64,000 bases of DNA from Firmicutes bacterium UBA5227 (GCA_002409285.1 DHUT01000088.1:13275-77274); one strand, 5' to 3'. Counted from the first letter of the stretch, positions 9,390-19,070 are shown. Notes: generated by a model not told the origin, from the letters alone. Translations and numbers: made by a program.

Positions 9390-10367
9390 TCACTCCTTAG
9401 GCTTTATTTTTTCTTTTGTGTAATTTAAAAGCAACTGTCCTATTTTATCAGAATTATGCCTTATGTAGTTATTTTTTATTTCCACAAAATTACTGCTTAT
9501 GACCCTAATATTCATTTCTTCAAGTTTTTTTACCTGGTTTTCGTCAATCAGAACCTGCTTAGCACCCTTGAACTTGTAATTAGCTATTTGGCTTTCAGAA
9601 ATAAGCTCATCATTTGCAATTACATAATCTATGACATACCTGCTGCTGTGCTTGATAATTGCACTTACATGGTCATACACATTGTAGTGATCAGTTTCTC
9701 CGGGTTGTGTCATAAGATTGCATATATAAAACTTCGTCGCCCCGGATTCAGCTATGAGTTTGGGGATGTTATGAACAAGCATGTTTGGAATCACGCTTGT
9801 ATACAGGCTTCCCGGACCAAGGACAATTATATCGGCTTCATTTATATCCCTTACCGTTTCTTCCAATGGCATACATACTTCGGGGACAAGTGAAATTTTA
9901 TCTATTCCTGCTCCGGATTTACTTACAAACTCAGGAATATCTTTTTCCCCTAAAATATACCCTCCGTTATTCAGAAGGGCTTTAAGCTGGGCATCCTGCA
10001 GAGTCATGGGAAGTACTTTTCCCGAAAGCCTGAATATACTTCCTATTTCTTTAAGCGCATGCTCGTAGTCTCCGAAAATTTCATACATAGCTGCTATAAA
10101 CAGATTTCCAAAGCTTTGTCCCTTTAAATATCCATCCTTAAAGCGATGCTGCATCAATTTAATCATTGAAGGCTCTATATCCGACAATGCAATAATGCAG
10201 TTTCTCATGTCTCCGGGAGGAAGCATGCCCAGATCCTCTCTCAATACTCCCGAGCCTCCGCCGTTATCGGCAACAGTTACCACAGCAGACAATTCGCGGG
10301 TATACTTTTTAAGACCTCTTAATAGTATGGATAAACCTGTTCCTCCTCCAAAAACCACTATCTTCAT
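9390..10367 (-). CDS. yvcK: YvcK/CofD-like gluconeogenesis factor
   Basis: Nucleotide-sugar-binding protein needed for cell shape and growth on gluconeogenic carbon sources in Bacillus; it binds UDP-sugars and is not a known enzyme. The 325 residues begin with the Rossmann-like GGGTGLS (7-13), followed by the family-typical VADNGGGSGVLRE and LPPGDMRN blocks and LGPGSLYTS. It is 11 bp downstream of rapZ, the standard order in Firmicutes, and directly precedes the PAS phosphatase gene. Confidence 0.94.
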   Translation of the reverse strand: MKIVVFGGGTGLSILLRGLKKYTRELSAVVTVADNGGGSGVLREDLGMLPPGDMRNCIIALSDIEPSMIKLMQHRFKDGYLKGQSFGNLFIAAMYEIFGDYEHALKEIGSIFRLSGKVLPMTLQDAQLKALLNNGGYILGEKDIPEFVSKSGAGIDKISLVPEVCMPLEETVRDINEADIIVLGPGSLYTSVIPNMLVHNIPKLIAESGATKFYICNLMTQPGETDHYNVYDHVSAIIKHSSRYVIDYVIANDELISESQIANYKFKGAKQVLIDENQVKKLEEMNIRVISSNFVEIKNNYIRHNSDKIGQLLLNYTKEKIKPKE

Positions 10368-10378
10368 ATATACCTCTC

Positions 10379-11233
10379 TTATTTTTCAACATCCCGATGA
10401 TTTAACAAAACTCTGTAATTTTCTTTACTTAAAACCGACGCTATTATATTCGAAATTGTAACAGAACGATGCTTGCCTCCGGTACAACCCACAGATATAA
10501 CCAGGCTTGACTTTCCTTCTTTAATATATAGCGGCAAAAGGAAAATCAGCATATCTTCAAGCATTTTTATGAAAGTATTCGTTACATCAAACCCAAGTAC
10601 ATAGTCCTGAACATTTTTATCGTTACCAGTATAATTTTTTAATGATTCAATGTAAAACGGATTAGGCAGAAATCTTACATCAAATACCAAATCTGAGTCC
10701 TGTGGAAGTCCGTATTTATATCCGAAAGACATTACCGTGATATTAATATTATGCGTAACGCTTCCCCTGACAAAAATATTCAAAAGCTCTTCCTTTAGCC
10801 TTCCAAGCTTCATATTTGTCGTATCAATTATATAGTCGGATCTTCTTTTAACTTCTTCAAGGCTTAGCCTTTCATTCCTGATTCCGTCCACTATAGTTCC
10901 GGTAGTGCTCAGAGGATGAGGTCTTCGTTGTTCCTTATACCTTTTTACCAGCTCATCATCGGATGCATCCAAGAACAATATGCGGTATTGTATACCCATG
11001 TTTTTTAATTCATTAAGACTGTTAAACAAATCTTTGAAAAATATTCCGCCTCGTATATCCGCAACAACCGCAACCCTACTGACCTCCCTGGACGAGCTTT
11101 TGCAAAGTTCGGCAAAATTAGGAAGGAGAGCAGGAGGCATGTTGTCCATACAATAATAATTTATATCTTCCAGAACCTTAATTGTCTGGCTCTTCCCTGC
11201 TCCTGACATACCGGTTATAATAACAAACTCCAT
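10379..11233 (-). CDS. rapZ: RNase adapter protein RapZ / YvcJ
   Basis: P-loop nucleotide-binding protein. In enterobacteria it delivers GlmZ sRNA to RNase E; in Firmicutes YvcJ hydrolyses GTP and affects competence. The 284 residues show Walker A GMSGAGKS (8-15), the NYYCMDNMPPAL block, VFDVRFLPNPFY and the C-terminal GCTGGKHRSV motif, so all conserved regions are intact. GGAGGGAG precedes the ATG. It sits between the PHP gene (14 bp gap) and yvcK (11 bp gap) in the conserved cluster. Confidence 0.95.
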   Translation of the reverse strand: MEFVIITGMSGAGKSQTIKVLEDINYYCMDNMPPALLPNFAELCKSSSREVSRVAVVADIRGGIFFKDLFNSLNELKNMGIQYRILFLDASDDELVKRYKEQRRPHPLSTTGTIVDGIRNERLSLEEVKRRSDYIIDTTNMKLGRLKEELLNIFVRGSVTHNINITVMSFGYKYGLPQDSDLVFDVRFLPNPFYIESLKNYTGNDKNVQDYVLGFDVTNTFIKMLEDMLIFLLPLYIKEGKSSLVISVGCTGGKHRSVTISNIIASVLSKENYRVLLNHRDVEK

Positions 11234-11247
11234 ATTCTCCCTCCTCC

Positions 11248-11988
11248 TTACAGCTTAATATTAACTATACGTCTTAAATCCAAACCTGCATCAACTGCGG
11301 CCTTTAAGCCTTTATTATAGCTTCCTATGTCATCCTTTATGTGTGCGTCGCTGTTTATTGCAAATTTAACTTTATATTTTGAAGCGATCTTAATTTCCTC
11401 AGCATTCAAATGGCTGTGGCTGTTGTTAATTTCAAGTATTGTTCCTGTTTCTTGCGCAATCGCTGCAATACTATCTATGTTAACCGGAATCTTATCTCCC
11501 GGATGCGTCAGAATATCTATCTTGTTTTTACGCATCACCTCATGTATTGCATTTGTATTTCTTGCCTCCATTTCCCTTAATACTTCTTCATTTATTTTAC
11601 CTATCTTATTTTTCACTAAAAATTTCCACGCATCCCTCGGAGTTGAAAACAATGCTCCTACATGATAGCCGCACAAAATAATATCGCAATACTTTAAAAC
11701 CTCGTCAGTAATATCTGTATTTCCCTTATAATCCAGTATGTTTGCTTCAACACCCATCAATATTTTAATCTGGGGATATCTTTCTCTCATTTCGATTACT
11801 TTTTCTTTTGCTTCCTTTATTTTATCTTGCCTTATTCCGTACATATAATGTTTCGGACCATGATCAGTTATTGCAATTTCCTCCAGTCCAATATCCACAG
11901 CTCTTTGTACTATTTCTTCAATCGTGGATTTCCCATGATTGTGCCTGGAATATGTTGAATGCACATGATAATCTGCTGTTAATCTCAT
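11248..11988 (-). CDS. PHP-domain metal-dependent phosphoesterase
   Basis: A 246-residue YcdX-like PHP-fold hydrolase with the trinuclear metal ligand set: DYHVHSTYS near residue 6, ITDHGPKHY, the Glu of GVEANI, CGYHVG, THPGD and the terminal NSDAH. Homologues hydrolyse phosphomonoesters; the physiological substrate is unknown. In many clostridia this gene is wedged between murB and rapZ, as it is here (68 bp after murB, 14 bp before rapZ). Cytoplasmic, no signal sequence. Confidence 0.9.
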   Translation of the reverse strand: MRLTADYHVHSTYSRHNHGKSTIEEIVQRAVDIGLEEIAITDHGPKHYMYGIRQDKIKEAKEKVIEMRERYPQIKILMGVEANILDYKGNTDITDEVLKYCDIILCGYHVGALFSTPRDAWKFLVKNKIGKINEEVLREMEARNTNAIHEVMRKNKIDILTHPGDKIPVNIDSIAAIAQETGTILEINNSHSHLNAEEIKIASKYKVKFAINSDAHIKDDIGSYNKGLKAAVDAGLDLRRIVNIKL

Positions 11989-12011
11989 ACAATCCCCCTT
12001 AATAAACTATT

Positions 12012-12034
12012 GCTGAGCCATTGTTCACCTGTTG
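12012..12034. repeat. Dispersed 23-bp repeat, copy 1
   Basis: Between murB and the PHP gene. The unit (gctgagccattgttcacctg plus ttg) matches 39216-39238 at 21 of 23 positions. A weaker third unit (ttcagctattg) follows immediately, so this copy looks locally tandem. Confidence 0.5.
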
Positions 12035-12056
12035 TTCAGCTATTGTTTTTCTTTTG

Positions 12057-12983
12057 TTATAATTTAGTTCCTATTATTTTCACTTCCGGTTCAAGTCTTA
12101 TGCCAAATTTATCATACACTGTGCTTATTACAATCCGCATAAGGTCAAGCACATCATCACAGCAGGCATTGTCGTAATTAACTATAAAACCGCTGTGTTT
12201 GTCTGAAACCATGGCTCCCTTGTACATGAGACCTTTAAGCCCCGCATCTTCAATAAGTTTTGATGCATATCCCACTTCAGGTCTTTTAAATGTGCTGCCT
12301 GCACTGGGCATATTGAGAGGCTGTTTTGACATTCTCTTTTCATTCAATTCCTTAATGCGAGACATAATTTCATCCCTGTCTCCATATTTAAGTTCAAGCT
12401 CAGCTTCAATTGCTATATATTCTGAATCGGTGATTTTCGTATGTCTGTATGCAAATTCCATTTCTTTGTTTGAAAATTCATGAATATTGCCATCAAAATC
12501 TACACATTTCACACTTTTTACGATCTGCTTAATTTCGCCGCCGTAAGCCCCTGCATTCATACAAACAGCACCACCGAGACAACCCGGAATTCCGCTGGCA
12601 AATTCAAATCCTTCCAAACTTTCTTTTGCAATGAATTTAGCCAATGTAGACAACAGCACTCCCGCTCCTGCTGTTATCCTGTTTTCATTCCTTTTAAAAT
12701 AGCTGAACTTATCACATATTTTTACAACTGCTCCGTTAAAGCCCTCATCAGACACGAGAAGATTGGTTCCATTTCCAATGACGAAATAGTCAACTCCATG
12801 TTTTTTTATAAGCTTCAAAACCATAACTAAATCTTCAGTATCTTCAGGCTCTGCAAGTATGCCTGCAGGACCGCCTATTTTAAAATAAGTGTGATTTTTT
12901 AAAGGTTCATCTTTAAGGACAATTCCCTTTACGGATGAAGTCATATCCCGATAAAGATCATTGATTTTTGATTGATACTTCAT
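12057..12983 (-). CDS. murB: UDP-N-acetylenolpyruvoylglucosamine reductase
   Basis: FAD/NADPH-dependent second step of peptidoglycan precursor synthesis, reducing UDP-GlcNAc-enolpyruvate to UDP-MurNAc. The 308 residues show the FAD-binding GNGTNLLVSDEGF, the GIPGCLGGAVCMNAGAYGGE block, the proton-donor serine in SAGSTFKRP and C-terminal PEVKIIG, which fits the shorter type II MurB of Gram-positives. AAGGGGTGAG precedes ATG. It is the first gene of the conserved murB-PHP-rapZ-yvcK cluster. Confidence 0.96.
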   Translation of the reverse strand: MKYQSKINDLYRDMTSSVKGIVLKDEPLKNHTYFKIGGPAGILAEPEDTEDLVMVLKLIKKHGVDYFVIGNGTNLLVSDEGFNGAVVKICDKFSYFKRNENRITAGAGVLLSTLAKFIAKESLEGFEFASGIPGCLGGAVCMNAGAYGGEIKQIVKSVKCVDFDGNIHEFSNKEMEFAYRHTKITDSEYIAIEAELELKYGDRDEIMSRIKELNEKRMSKQPLNMPSAGSTFKRPEVGYASKLIEDAGLKGLMYKGAMVSDKHSGFIVNYDNACCDDVLDLMRIVISTVYDKFGIRLEPEVKIIGTKL

Positions 12984-13118
12984 TATCTCACCCCTTCTAA
13001 ATCATCTGATTACATTGTATCATTTCTTTGATATTTTTTAAAGATATATTTTGAACTACTTAACAAACAGCAAAACATTGTCAGAGGTACCCGGTCAGTA
13101 ATGCTTAGTAACTTAGTG

Positions 13119-13146
13119 AAAAAAAACTCCCCATGTTAAGGGGAGT
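13119..13146 (-). terminator. Terminator of the peptide-utilisation operon
   Basis: ACTCCCC/GGGGAGT stem (13126-13132 with 13140-13146, loop of 7) directly after the M42 peptidase stop. On the minus strand it is followed by eight T residues. Confidence 0.88.
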
Positions 13147-13151
13147 AATCA

Positions 13152-14228
13152 TCAGAAGCTTCTTACAACATCTTCGTTCAGTCTTTTCAAGATTTCGCAT
13201 GCAAGTCTGACACCACTTGAATAATCTTCATAGGAAGATATTCCATAATGGGTATGTGCATATCTTACAGGAATTCCAATAACTATTACAGGAACACCCT
13301 TGTTTGAAAGATGTATTGCAGATCCATTTGTAGAACCAGCCTTTCTCACGGCTTCCTGAACCGGAATATTAAGCTCCTCACACAAATTCAAAGCAAATCG
13401 CTGATATCTTGGATTTGTTATCATTTTTGCATCTATATGCCTGAGCATCGGTCCTTTTTTTATTGCAGTCTGTACCTCATAATCAGTCACACAGGTATCA
13501 TCTGCGGGGCATCCTTCAAACACAATAGCAATGTCCGATTTTACAGCATTTGCCGTAACTGTAGCACCTCTGACACCGACCTCCTCCTGGGATGCGAATG
13601 CTCCAACCACATCGACTGCAATATCAACACCCCCAAGTTCCTTTAGTGTATCTATTATGGAAGCGCACCCTAAGCGGCAGTCAAAGCTTTTGCCTATCAT
13701 CAGATCATGTTCCTCAATATATTCAAAGGTTACATCCGGAACCACGGGTGCCGCTAAACGTATTTTAAATTTTTCAATCACTTCTTGTCTTGAAACTGCA
13801 CCTATATCCACTGTTATATCCTGCATGTCCAGAGGCAGCTTTTTCTCCGCTTCCGTCATAAAATGCGGCGGCTTGCTGGCTGTAATGCCTGTTATATATT
13901 TACCGTCTGAATTTTGAACCTTCACTCTGTGAGCAGGAATATTGCTGTTAACCCATCCGCCTATCTGTATAATCTGGAGGGTTCCGTTTGGTCTGATGGC
14001 CTGAACCATGAAACCGACTTCATCACTGTGAGCATCAAGCTGTACGGTTAAACGCCCTCCCTTATTTTCTTTTCTTCTTACATACACATTGCGTAGACTG
14101 TCCTCTGAAATTTCTCCCAGACCTTTGCTGTATTTTTTTATTACACCGACAGCTTCATCCTCAAATCCTGAAACTCCCATTGCATTTGAAATATCTGCAA
14201 TCATTTTTAAAGATTTTTTCTTATCCAT
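13152..14228 (-). CDS. M42-family metallo-aminopeptidase
   Basis: Cytoplasmic dinuclear-metal aminopeptidase of the glutamyl/TET type, releasing N-terminal residues from short peptides. The 358 residues show the first metal-binding block QLDAHSDEVGFM, the catalytic Glu in ASQEEVGVRGA, an aspartate ligand in IVFEGCPADD, and the terminal His ligand in RYAHTHYG. It is the last gene of the operon that starts with the peptide-binding protein and ends at the strong terminator, so its substrates are probably the imported peptides. Confidence 0.92.
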   Translation of the reverse strand: MDKKKSLKMIADISNAMGVSGFEDEAVGVIKKYSKGLGEISEDSLRNVYVRRKENKGGRLTVQLDAHSDEVGFMVQAIRPNGTLQIIQIGGWVNSNIPAHRVKVQNSDGKYITGITASKPPHFMTEAEKKLPLDMQDITVDIGAVSRQEVIEKFKIRLAAPVVPDVTFEYIEEHDLMIGKSFDCRLGCASIIDTLKELGGVDIAVDVVGAFASQEEVGVRGATVTANAVKSDIAIVFEGCPADDTCVTDYEVQTAIKKGPMLRHIDAKMITNPRYQRFALNLCEELNIPVQEAVRKAGSTNGSAIHLSNKGVPVIVIGIPVRYAHTHYGISSYEDYSSGVRLACEILKRLNEDVVRSF

Positions 14229-14265
14229 TTTTCCTCCAAAATACTTAAATTAAATTTCTCATTTT

Positions 14266-15066
14266 TCAATACAGTACAAACATGTGAGCAGTAACTATAT
14301 CCATAAAATTATCAGTTGAAATTTTAATGGTGTTGCCATCAACAGCTTCCATTCCCGGATAAAATGACATCTTATATGCATTTATATGCTGCTTGAACCT
14401 GATTTCTTCTTCAAAGGTTTCGGGAAGCATTACCTGATTTTCTGACAAATCTTTTTTTAATGATTCCTCCGAGCCCTTTTCTATAAGCTTCAGTACCTTC
14501 TCCGGCGAAATGTTAATAGTGGAACCGCCAACTCCGATTTTAGTTTCTACTGCCGTAATACCCGGAATAAGCTTTTTTGCCTCCAGGCATATACCTTTGT
14601 CACCGGAAATAAACAAAACCGGAACCTTATGCATAGCCGCAATATATGAATTAATCAGAAACTCACTGGCTATCTGCCCGTTTAATTTAATATATGCCGG
14701 ATTCCCCGTATTGGTATGAGACATGGGGCTTGTGTTCATTCCTGCTGCAGAATGATATCCTACAAACATAACACCGTCGAAACTGTTATCCAGCCCGTAC
14801 ATCATATTATATGGATGACCGCTCTTACCCCGTATAAGTGTAACACACTCAGGCATTTTCAGGACATTAATATTATCTGCTGTTCCGTGACCATCCTTGA
14901 CCACAATCTCTGTAGCCCCTGCACTGACAGCTCCTTTTACAGCTGCCATGACCTCAAGAGTCATCTGGTCTGCAAACTGCTGATAACCTTTCTCGCTGCT
15001 GTGTGTCTCCGATGTCAGTGCAATTCCTGAAACACCTTCTATATCAGCGCTGATAAAAATTTTCAC
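14266..15066 (-). CDS. dppA: M55-family D-aminopeptidase DppA
   Basis: Zinc-dependent D-aminopeptidase; the Bacillus subtilis DppA decamer cleaves D-Ala-D-Ala and D-Ala-Gly-Gly and is thought to recycle cell-wall peptides. The 266 residues start with the ISADIEGVSGI metal motif and include the VKDGHGTADN block and the VGYHSAAG His ligand block. It lies between the dppF-type ATPase (115 bp gap) and the M42 peptidase gene (37 bp gap), which suggests that the importer handles peptides containing D-amino acids. Confidence 0.92.
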   Translation of the reverse strand: MKIFISADIEGVSGIALTSETHSSEKGYQQFADQMTLEVMAAVKGAVSAGATEIVVKDGHGTADNINVLKMPECVTLIRGKSGHPYNMMYGLDNSFDGVMFVGYHSAAGMNTSPMSHTNTGNPAYIKLNGQIASEFLINSYIAAMHKVPVLFISGDKGICLEAKKLIPGITAVETKIGVGGSTINISPEKVLKLIEKGSEESLKKDLSENQVMLPETFEEEIRFKQHINAYKMSFYPGMEAVDGNTIKISTDNFMDIVTAHMFVLY

Positions 15067-15181
15067 TTTATTTCTCCTCGTATAATATATTTATCAGTTA
15101 CAAAACAATAACTGATATTATCTTAATTAACATTAAAAGCAGCACTAACTTACATAGTATGTTTAATTCAGAGCTGTTACC

Positions 15182-16162
15182 TTATTTTTTGTCATACAGA
15201 TGGCAAAGCACATAGTGATTATCACTTACCTGCTTTTTCACCGGCTGTTCTACTTTACATATGTCCATTGCATACTTGCACCTTGTATGGAATTTGCATC
15301 CGCTTGGAGGATTTAAAGCACTTGGTATACTGCCTTTAAGTATTACCCTGTCCTTTTTTACTGTAGGATCAGGTATGGGGATGGCTGAAAGAAGTGCCTG
15401 TGTGTATGGGTGCATAGGATTTTTATACAATTCATTTTTGTCAGCAACCTCTACAAAGTTTCCCAGATACATGACTCCTATCCTGTCACTTATATGTTCA
15501 ACAACGCTTAAGTCATGAGCTATGAATACATAGGTGAGATTCAATCTGTTTTTAAGTTCTACCATAAGATTTAATATCTGAGACTGTATGGAAACATCAA
15601 GGGCCGAAACAGGCTCATCAGCTATGATAACACTTGGATTTACCGCCAATGCCCTGGCTATACCTATTCTCTGCCTCTGTCCCCCGCTGAATTCGTGGGG
15701 ATACCTCTGGGCATGGTAGGCGTCCAAGCCAACATATCTCAGGAGTTCAACCACCTTGTCATCCGTTTCTTCTCTGCCATGAACCAGATTATGAATAATT
15801 AACGGCTCTGCTATTATATCACGAACTGACATCCTTGGGTTAAGTGATGCATAGGGATCTTGAAATACCATCTGTATGTTTTTTCTCATATTTCGCATTT
15901 CTTTTTTTGAAAGGTCAGATATGTTTTTATCATTGATGATTATTTCTCCTTCTGTCTTATCCGTCAGGTTGCATATAAGTTTGCCGAGTGTTGATTTGCC
16001 ACAGCCGGATTCCCCAACTATGCCAAATACCTCACCCCTGGCAACTTCAAAGGTTACACCGTCCACAGATTTTACATATTCGGTCTTTGTACCCAGCATT
16101 CCTGCCTTTACAGGGTAATACTTTTTTAATTCTTTTGTTTGAAGCAATATCCTGCCATCCAT
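15182..16162 (-). CDS. dppF: Dipeptide/oligopeptide ABC transporter ATPase DppF
   Basis: One of two nucleotide-binding subunits of the peptide importer. The 326 residues show Walker A GESGCGKST, Q-loop FQDPYASLNPR, signature FSGGQRQR, Walker B VIIADEP and the C-terminal oligopeptide-transporter extension with the cysteine-rich GCKFHTRCKYAMDIC, as in DppD/DppF proteins that bind an iron-sulfur cluster. Its ATG overlaps the dppD stop by one base (TAATG), implying coupled translation and a fixed subunit ratio. Confidence 0.94.
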   Translation of the reverse strand: MDGRILLQTKELKKYYPVKAGMLGTKTEYVKSVDGVTFEVARGEVFGIVGESGCGKSTLGKLICNLTDKTEGEIIINDKNISDLSKKEMRNMRKNIQMVFQDPYASLNPRMSVRDIIAEPLIIHNLVHGREETDDKVVELLRYVGLDAYHAQRYPHEFSGGQRQRIGIARALAVNPSVIIADEPVSALDVSIQSQILNLMVELKNRLNLTYVFIAHDLSVVEHISDRIGVMYLGNFVEVADKNELYKNPMHPYTQALLSAIPIPDPTVKKDRVILKGSIPSALNPPSGCKFHTRCKYAMDICKVEQPVKKQVSDNHYVLCHLYDKK

Positions 16163-17163
16163 TACACCTCACCTCCAAATTCTTTTTTGCATAACCAGCA
16201 TCGGCTTTTCTGACCGTTGGGGTATGTGAAGAATGGAGGCTCTTCTTCCCTGCATTTATTAAATGCCTTTACACATCTGGGCTCGAACTTACATCCGTCG
16301 GGCATGTGCTTCGGATTAGGAACATTTCCGGGAATTGATTCAAGCATTTCAACATGATTTCCCAGCCTTGGCATTGAAGTCAGCAAACCTTGCGTATACG
16401 GATGCATAGGTGTTTTAAATATTGAATATACATCTGCACTTTCAACCACACGACCACAGTACATAACCACAACCTCATCACATATCTCGGCTATAACCCC
16501 AAGATCATGAGTTATGAAAATAACCGATGTCCCTGAAAATTTTTTTAATTCATTAATGAGATCAAGTATCTGAGCCTGTATTGTAACATCAAGAGCTGTA
16601 GTAGGCTCATCTGCAATAAGTATTTTGGGATTACATACTAATGCCATGGCAATCATAATTCTCTGCCTCATTCCGCCTGAAAGTTGGAAAGGATATTCTC
16701 CGACTATTTTATTTGCTCTTGGAATGCTTATTTTCTCAAGCATTTCTACAGTCCTGTCCATCGCTTCCTTTTTACTTACCTTGAAATGCTCTGTTATAGC
16801 CTCTGAAATCTGATCTCCTATTTTGAGAACAGGATTTAGCGAAGTCATTGGCTCCTGGAATATCATTGCTATTTCTCCGCCTCGCAGTTTTCTTTTTTCC
16901 TCTTCGGATATATTAACTATGTCTTTTCCGTCTAACAGTATACTTCCATCAACAATCTTTCCTCTGGTTCCCATAAGCAGACTCATCACGGATAAAGCTG
17001 TTACACTTTTACCGCTTCCGGATTCACCAACTATTCCAAGGGTAGAGCCTTTTTTCAATGTTATATCCACACCGTCCACAGACTTTACCACTCCGTTGTC
17101 CGTATAGAAATAGGTGTGAAGGTTTTTTATATCCAGCAATACATTATTATTCTGCATCTTCAT
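16162..17163 (-). CDS. dppD: Dipeptide/oligopeptide ABC transporter ATPase DppD
   Basis: Partner ATPase of DppF. The 333 residues contain GESGSGKS, FQEPMTSLNP, LSGGMRQR and ILIADEPTTALDV, and end in the same cysteine-containing extension (GCKFEPRCVKAFNKC). It is 14 bp downstream of dppC and overlaps dppF by one base. Peptide rather than nickel specificity is favoured by the two downstream peptidases. Confidence 0.94.
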   Translation of the reverse strand: MKMQNNNVLLDIKNLHTYFYTDNGVVKSVDGVDITLKKGSTLGIVGESGSGKSVTALSVMSLLMGTRGKIVDGSILLDGKDIVNISEEEKRKLRGGEIAMIFQEPMTSLNPVLKIGDQISEAITEHFKVSKKEAMDRTVEMLEKISIPRANKIVGEYPFQLSGGMRQRIMIAMALVCNPKILIADEPTTALDVTIQAQILDLINELKKFSGTSVIFITHDLGVIAEICDEVVVMYCGRVVESADVYSIFKTPMHPYTQGLLTSMPRLGNHVEMLESIPGNVPNPKHMPDGCKFEPRCVKAFNKCREEEPPFFTYPNGQKSRCWLCKKEFGGEV

Positions 17164-17177
17164 CTTCCTTTCTACTG

Positions 17178-18056
17178 TTACTGCGTCAATTTAGGATCCA
17201 GAGCATCTCTAAGTCCATCACCCAGAAGATTGAACGACAATACAGTCAAAAATATTGCAAGCCCCGGGAAAAACGTCATGTGCCAGTTTAATCCCACATA
17301 GGCTCTGCCGGTGCTTAATTGAAGTCCCCATTCAGGACTCGGAGCCTGCGCTCCCATTCCCAAAAAGCTTAAGCTGGATGCTGTAAGTATTGATGATCCT
17401 ATGTTCATAGTATAATATACAATAATCTCAGACATGGCTCCCGGAAGTATATGCCTGAAAAGAATTCTCATGTCACTTGCTCCCAGATTTTTAGCAGCCT
17501 GTACATAGATTGATTCCTTCTGTGTAAGTGTGCTGCTTCTTACAATTCGCGCAAAGGATGGAGCAGAAAATATGGAAACAGATATAACTACATTAAACAT
17601 TCCCGGTCCCAGGATTGCCATAATTCCTATTGCAAGAATTATCCCAGGAAAAGCAAACAGTGTATCACAGATTCTCATAATTACACTGTCTATGAATCCG
17701 CCGTAATAACCGCTTACCAACCCTAAAATAGTTCCTATAACTGCACCTATAGTCACAGAAGATAGTCCAACAGCAAGTGATATCCTTGCTCCAAGGATAA
17801 CTCTGCTAAAAATATCCCTTCCGAATTCATCCGTTCCGAACCAGTGTGCTTTTGAAGGAGATTGAAGTACATTCATGTAGTCATACTCATCCACACCATA
17901 GGGTACAATCATCTCTCCAATAATTGAAAAGACTACAAGCAGCAGCAAAAAAATCAATGCCACAATAGCAGTTTTCTGTTTTTTGAATTTCATTAAAAAT
18001 TCTTTGAAGGGAGTTCTTATTTCTTCTTTCTGTTCAATATCTTTTGATTTATCCAT
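17178..18056 (-). CDS. dppC: Peptide ABC transporter permease DppC
   Basis: Inner-membrane permease with about six helices. The 292 residues have a cytoplasmic N-terminus, a first helix at about 29-52 and the binding-protein-dependent transport motif around YVQAAKNLGASDMRILFRHILPG, which docks with the ATPases. The family C-terminal block LSFNLLGDGLRDALDP is intact. It follows dppB by 13 bp. Confidence 0.94.
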   Translation of the reverse strand: MDKSKDIEQKEEIRTPFKEFLMKFKKQKTAIVALIFLLLLVVFSIIGEMIVPYGVDEYDYMNVLQSPSKAHWFGTDEFGRDIFSRVILGARISLAVGLSSVTIGAVIGTILGLVSGYYGGFIDSVIMRICDTLFAFPGIILAIGIMAILGPGMFNVVISVSIFSAPSFARIVRSSTLTQKESIYVQAAKNLGASDMRILFRHILPGAMSEIIVYYTMNIGSSILTASSLSFLGMGAQAPSPEWGLQLSTGRAYVGLNWHMTFFPGLAIFLTVLSFNLLGDGLRDALDPKLTQ

Positions 18057-18069
18057 TAGTTTCTCCCTT

Positions 18070-18990
18070 CTATTGTAATTTTATCTCGGGATTTAATGCA
18101 GCATAAATTAAATCCACTATTAGGTTAATAAGTACAAAGTTCATCGAAAAAATCAGTATCAGGGACTGTATCATGGGATAATCTCTGAAATTTACAGAAT
18201 CGATCAGCAGACTTCCCAAACCTGGATAAGCAAAAACTGATTCCGTAACCACCGAACCTCCAAGTAAAAATCCAAACTGAAGTCCAACCACCGTCACAAC
18301 AGGAATCATGGAATTTTTAAAAACATGCTTCCAGATTACCTTTTTATCCTTAAGTCCCTTGGCATATGCAGTCCTGATATAATCCTCTTTCATAACCTCA
18401 ATTATTGATGATCTTGTAAACCTTGCAATTATTGCCGCAACGCTTGCTCCAAGTGTTATTGAGGGAAGTATAAGGCTTTTAAAGCCTTCGGCTCCCACAG
18501 TGGGAAGCCATTTCAACTTAACAGAAAATATCTGTATAAGCATTAGTCCCAGCCAGAATGACGGAAGGGATATTCCCGAAACCGCAAAGGTCATGCCTGC
18601 ATAGTCCTGCCATTTTGATCTATTTTTACCTGAAAATACTCCAATCAGAACTCCAAAAATAACAGACCATACAAGACTTGAAATGGTCAGCGTTACTGTA
18701 TTCATATATCTTAATCCTATCTCGTAAGTTACAGCTCTCTTTGTTTTTAATGATGTACCCATGTCTCCATGTAAAAGTCCAAGTATATAATCCTTGTACT
18801 GTTCAAACACCGGCTTATTTAAGCCCAGTGTCTCTCTTATCATCTCCACATCTTCAAGTGTTGCATCAGGTCCTGCAACCCTTCGTGCCGGATCTCCTGG
18901 TATAAATCTTACAAACATAAATACAAATATGGAAATCAAAATAAGAGTTGGTATTACAGCTAAAATTCTCTTAACAATGTATCTTAACAT
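18070..18990 (-). CDS. dppB: Peptide ABC transporter permease DppB
   Basis: Second permease of the peptide importer. I place the start at ATG 18990 (MLRYIVKRILAVIPT), because GAGGTG lies eight bases upstream and this is the canonical DppB N-terminus. An earlier in-frame ATG at 19047 would add 19 residues made from a hairpin region. Motifs: FVRFIPGDPAR, IRTAYAKGLKDKKVIWKHVF (the EAA loop) and the C-terminal YAALNPEIKL. About six transmembrane helices. Confidence 0.93.
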   Translation of the reverse strand: MLRYIVKRILAVIPTLILISIFVFMFVRFIPGDPARRVAGPDATLEDVEMIRETLGLNKPVFEQYKDYILGLLHGDMGTSLKTKRAVTYEIGLRYMNTVTLTISSLVWSVIFGVLIGVFSGKNRSKWQDYAGMTFAVSGISLPSFWLGLMLIQIFSVKLKWLPTVGAEGFKSLILPSITLGASVAAIIARFTRSSIIEVMKEDYIRTAYAKGLKDKKVIWKHVFKNSMIPVVTVVGLQFGFLLGGSVVTESVFAYPGLGSLLIDSVNFRDYPMIQSLILIFSMNFVLINLIVDLIYAALNPEIKLQ

Positions 18991-19015
18991 CTGTGTTTCA
19001 CCTCTGTATAAAAAT

Positions 19016-19047
19016 ATGCGGCATGCAGAATCTTCCGCCTGCCGCAT
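19016..19047 (-). terminator. Hairpin between peptide-binding protein and dppB
   Basis: ATGCGGCA (19016-19023) pairs with TGCCGCAT (19040-19047), and the flanking GCATGC palindromes allow an alternative fold. There is no T-run, so it is better read as an mRNA processing or stability element separating the abundant binding protein from the permeases than as a full terminator. Confidence 0.5.
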
Positions 19048-19070
19048 GCGATATAAACTTAAGTTCCGGA

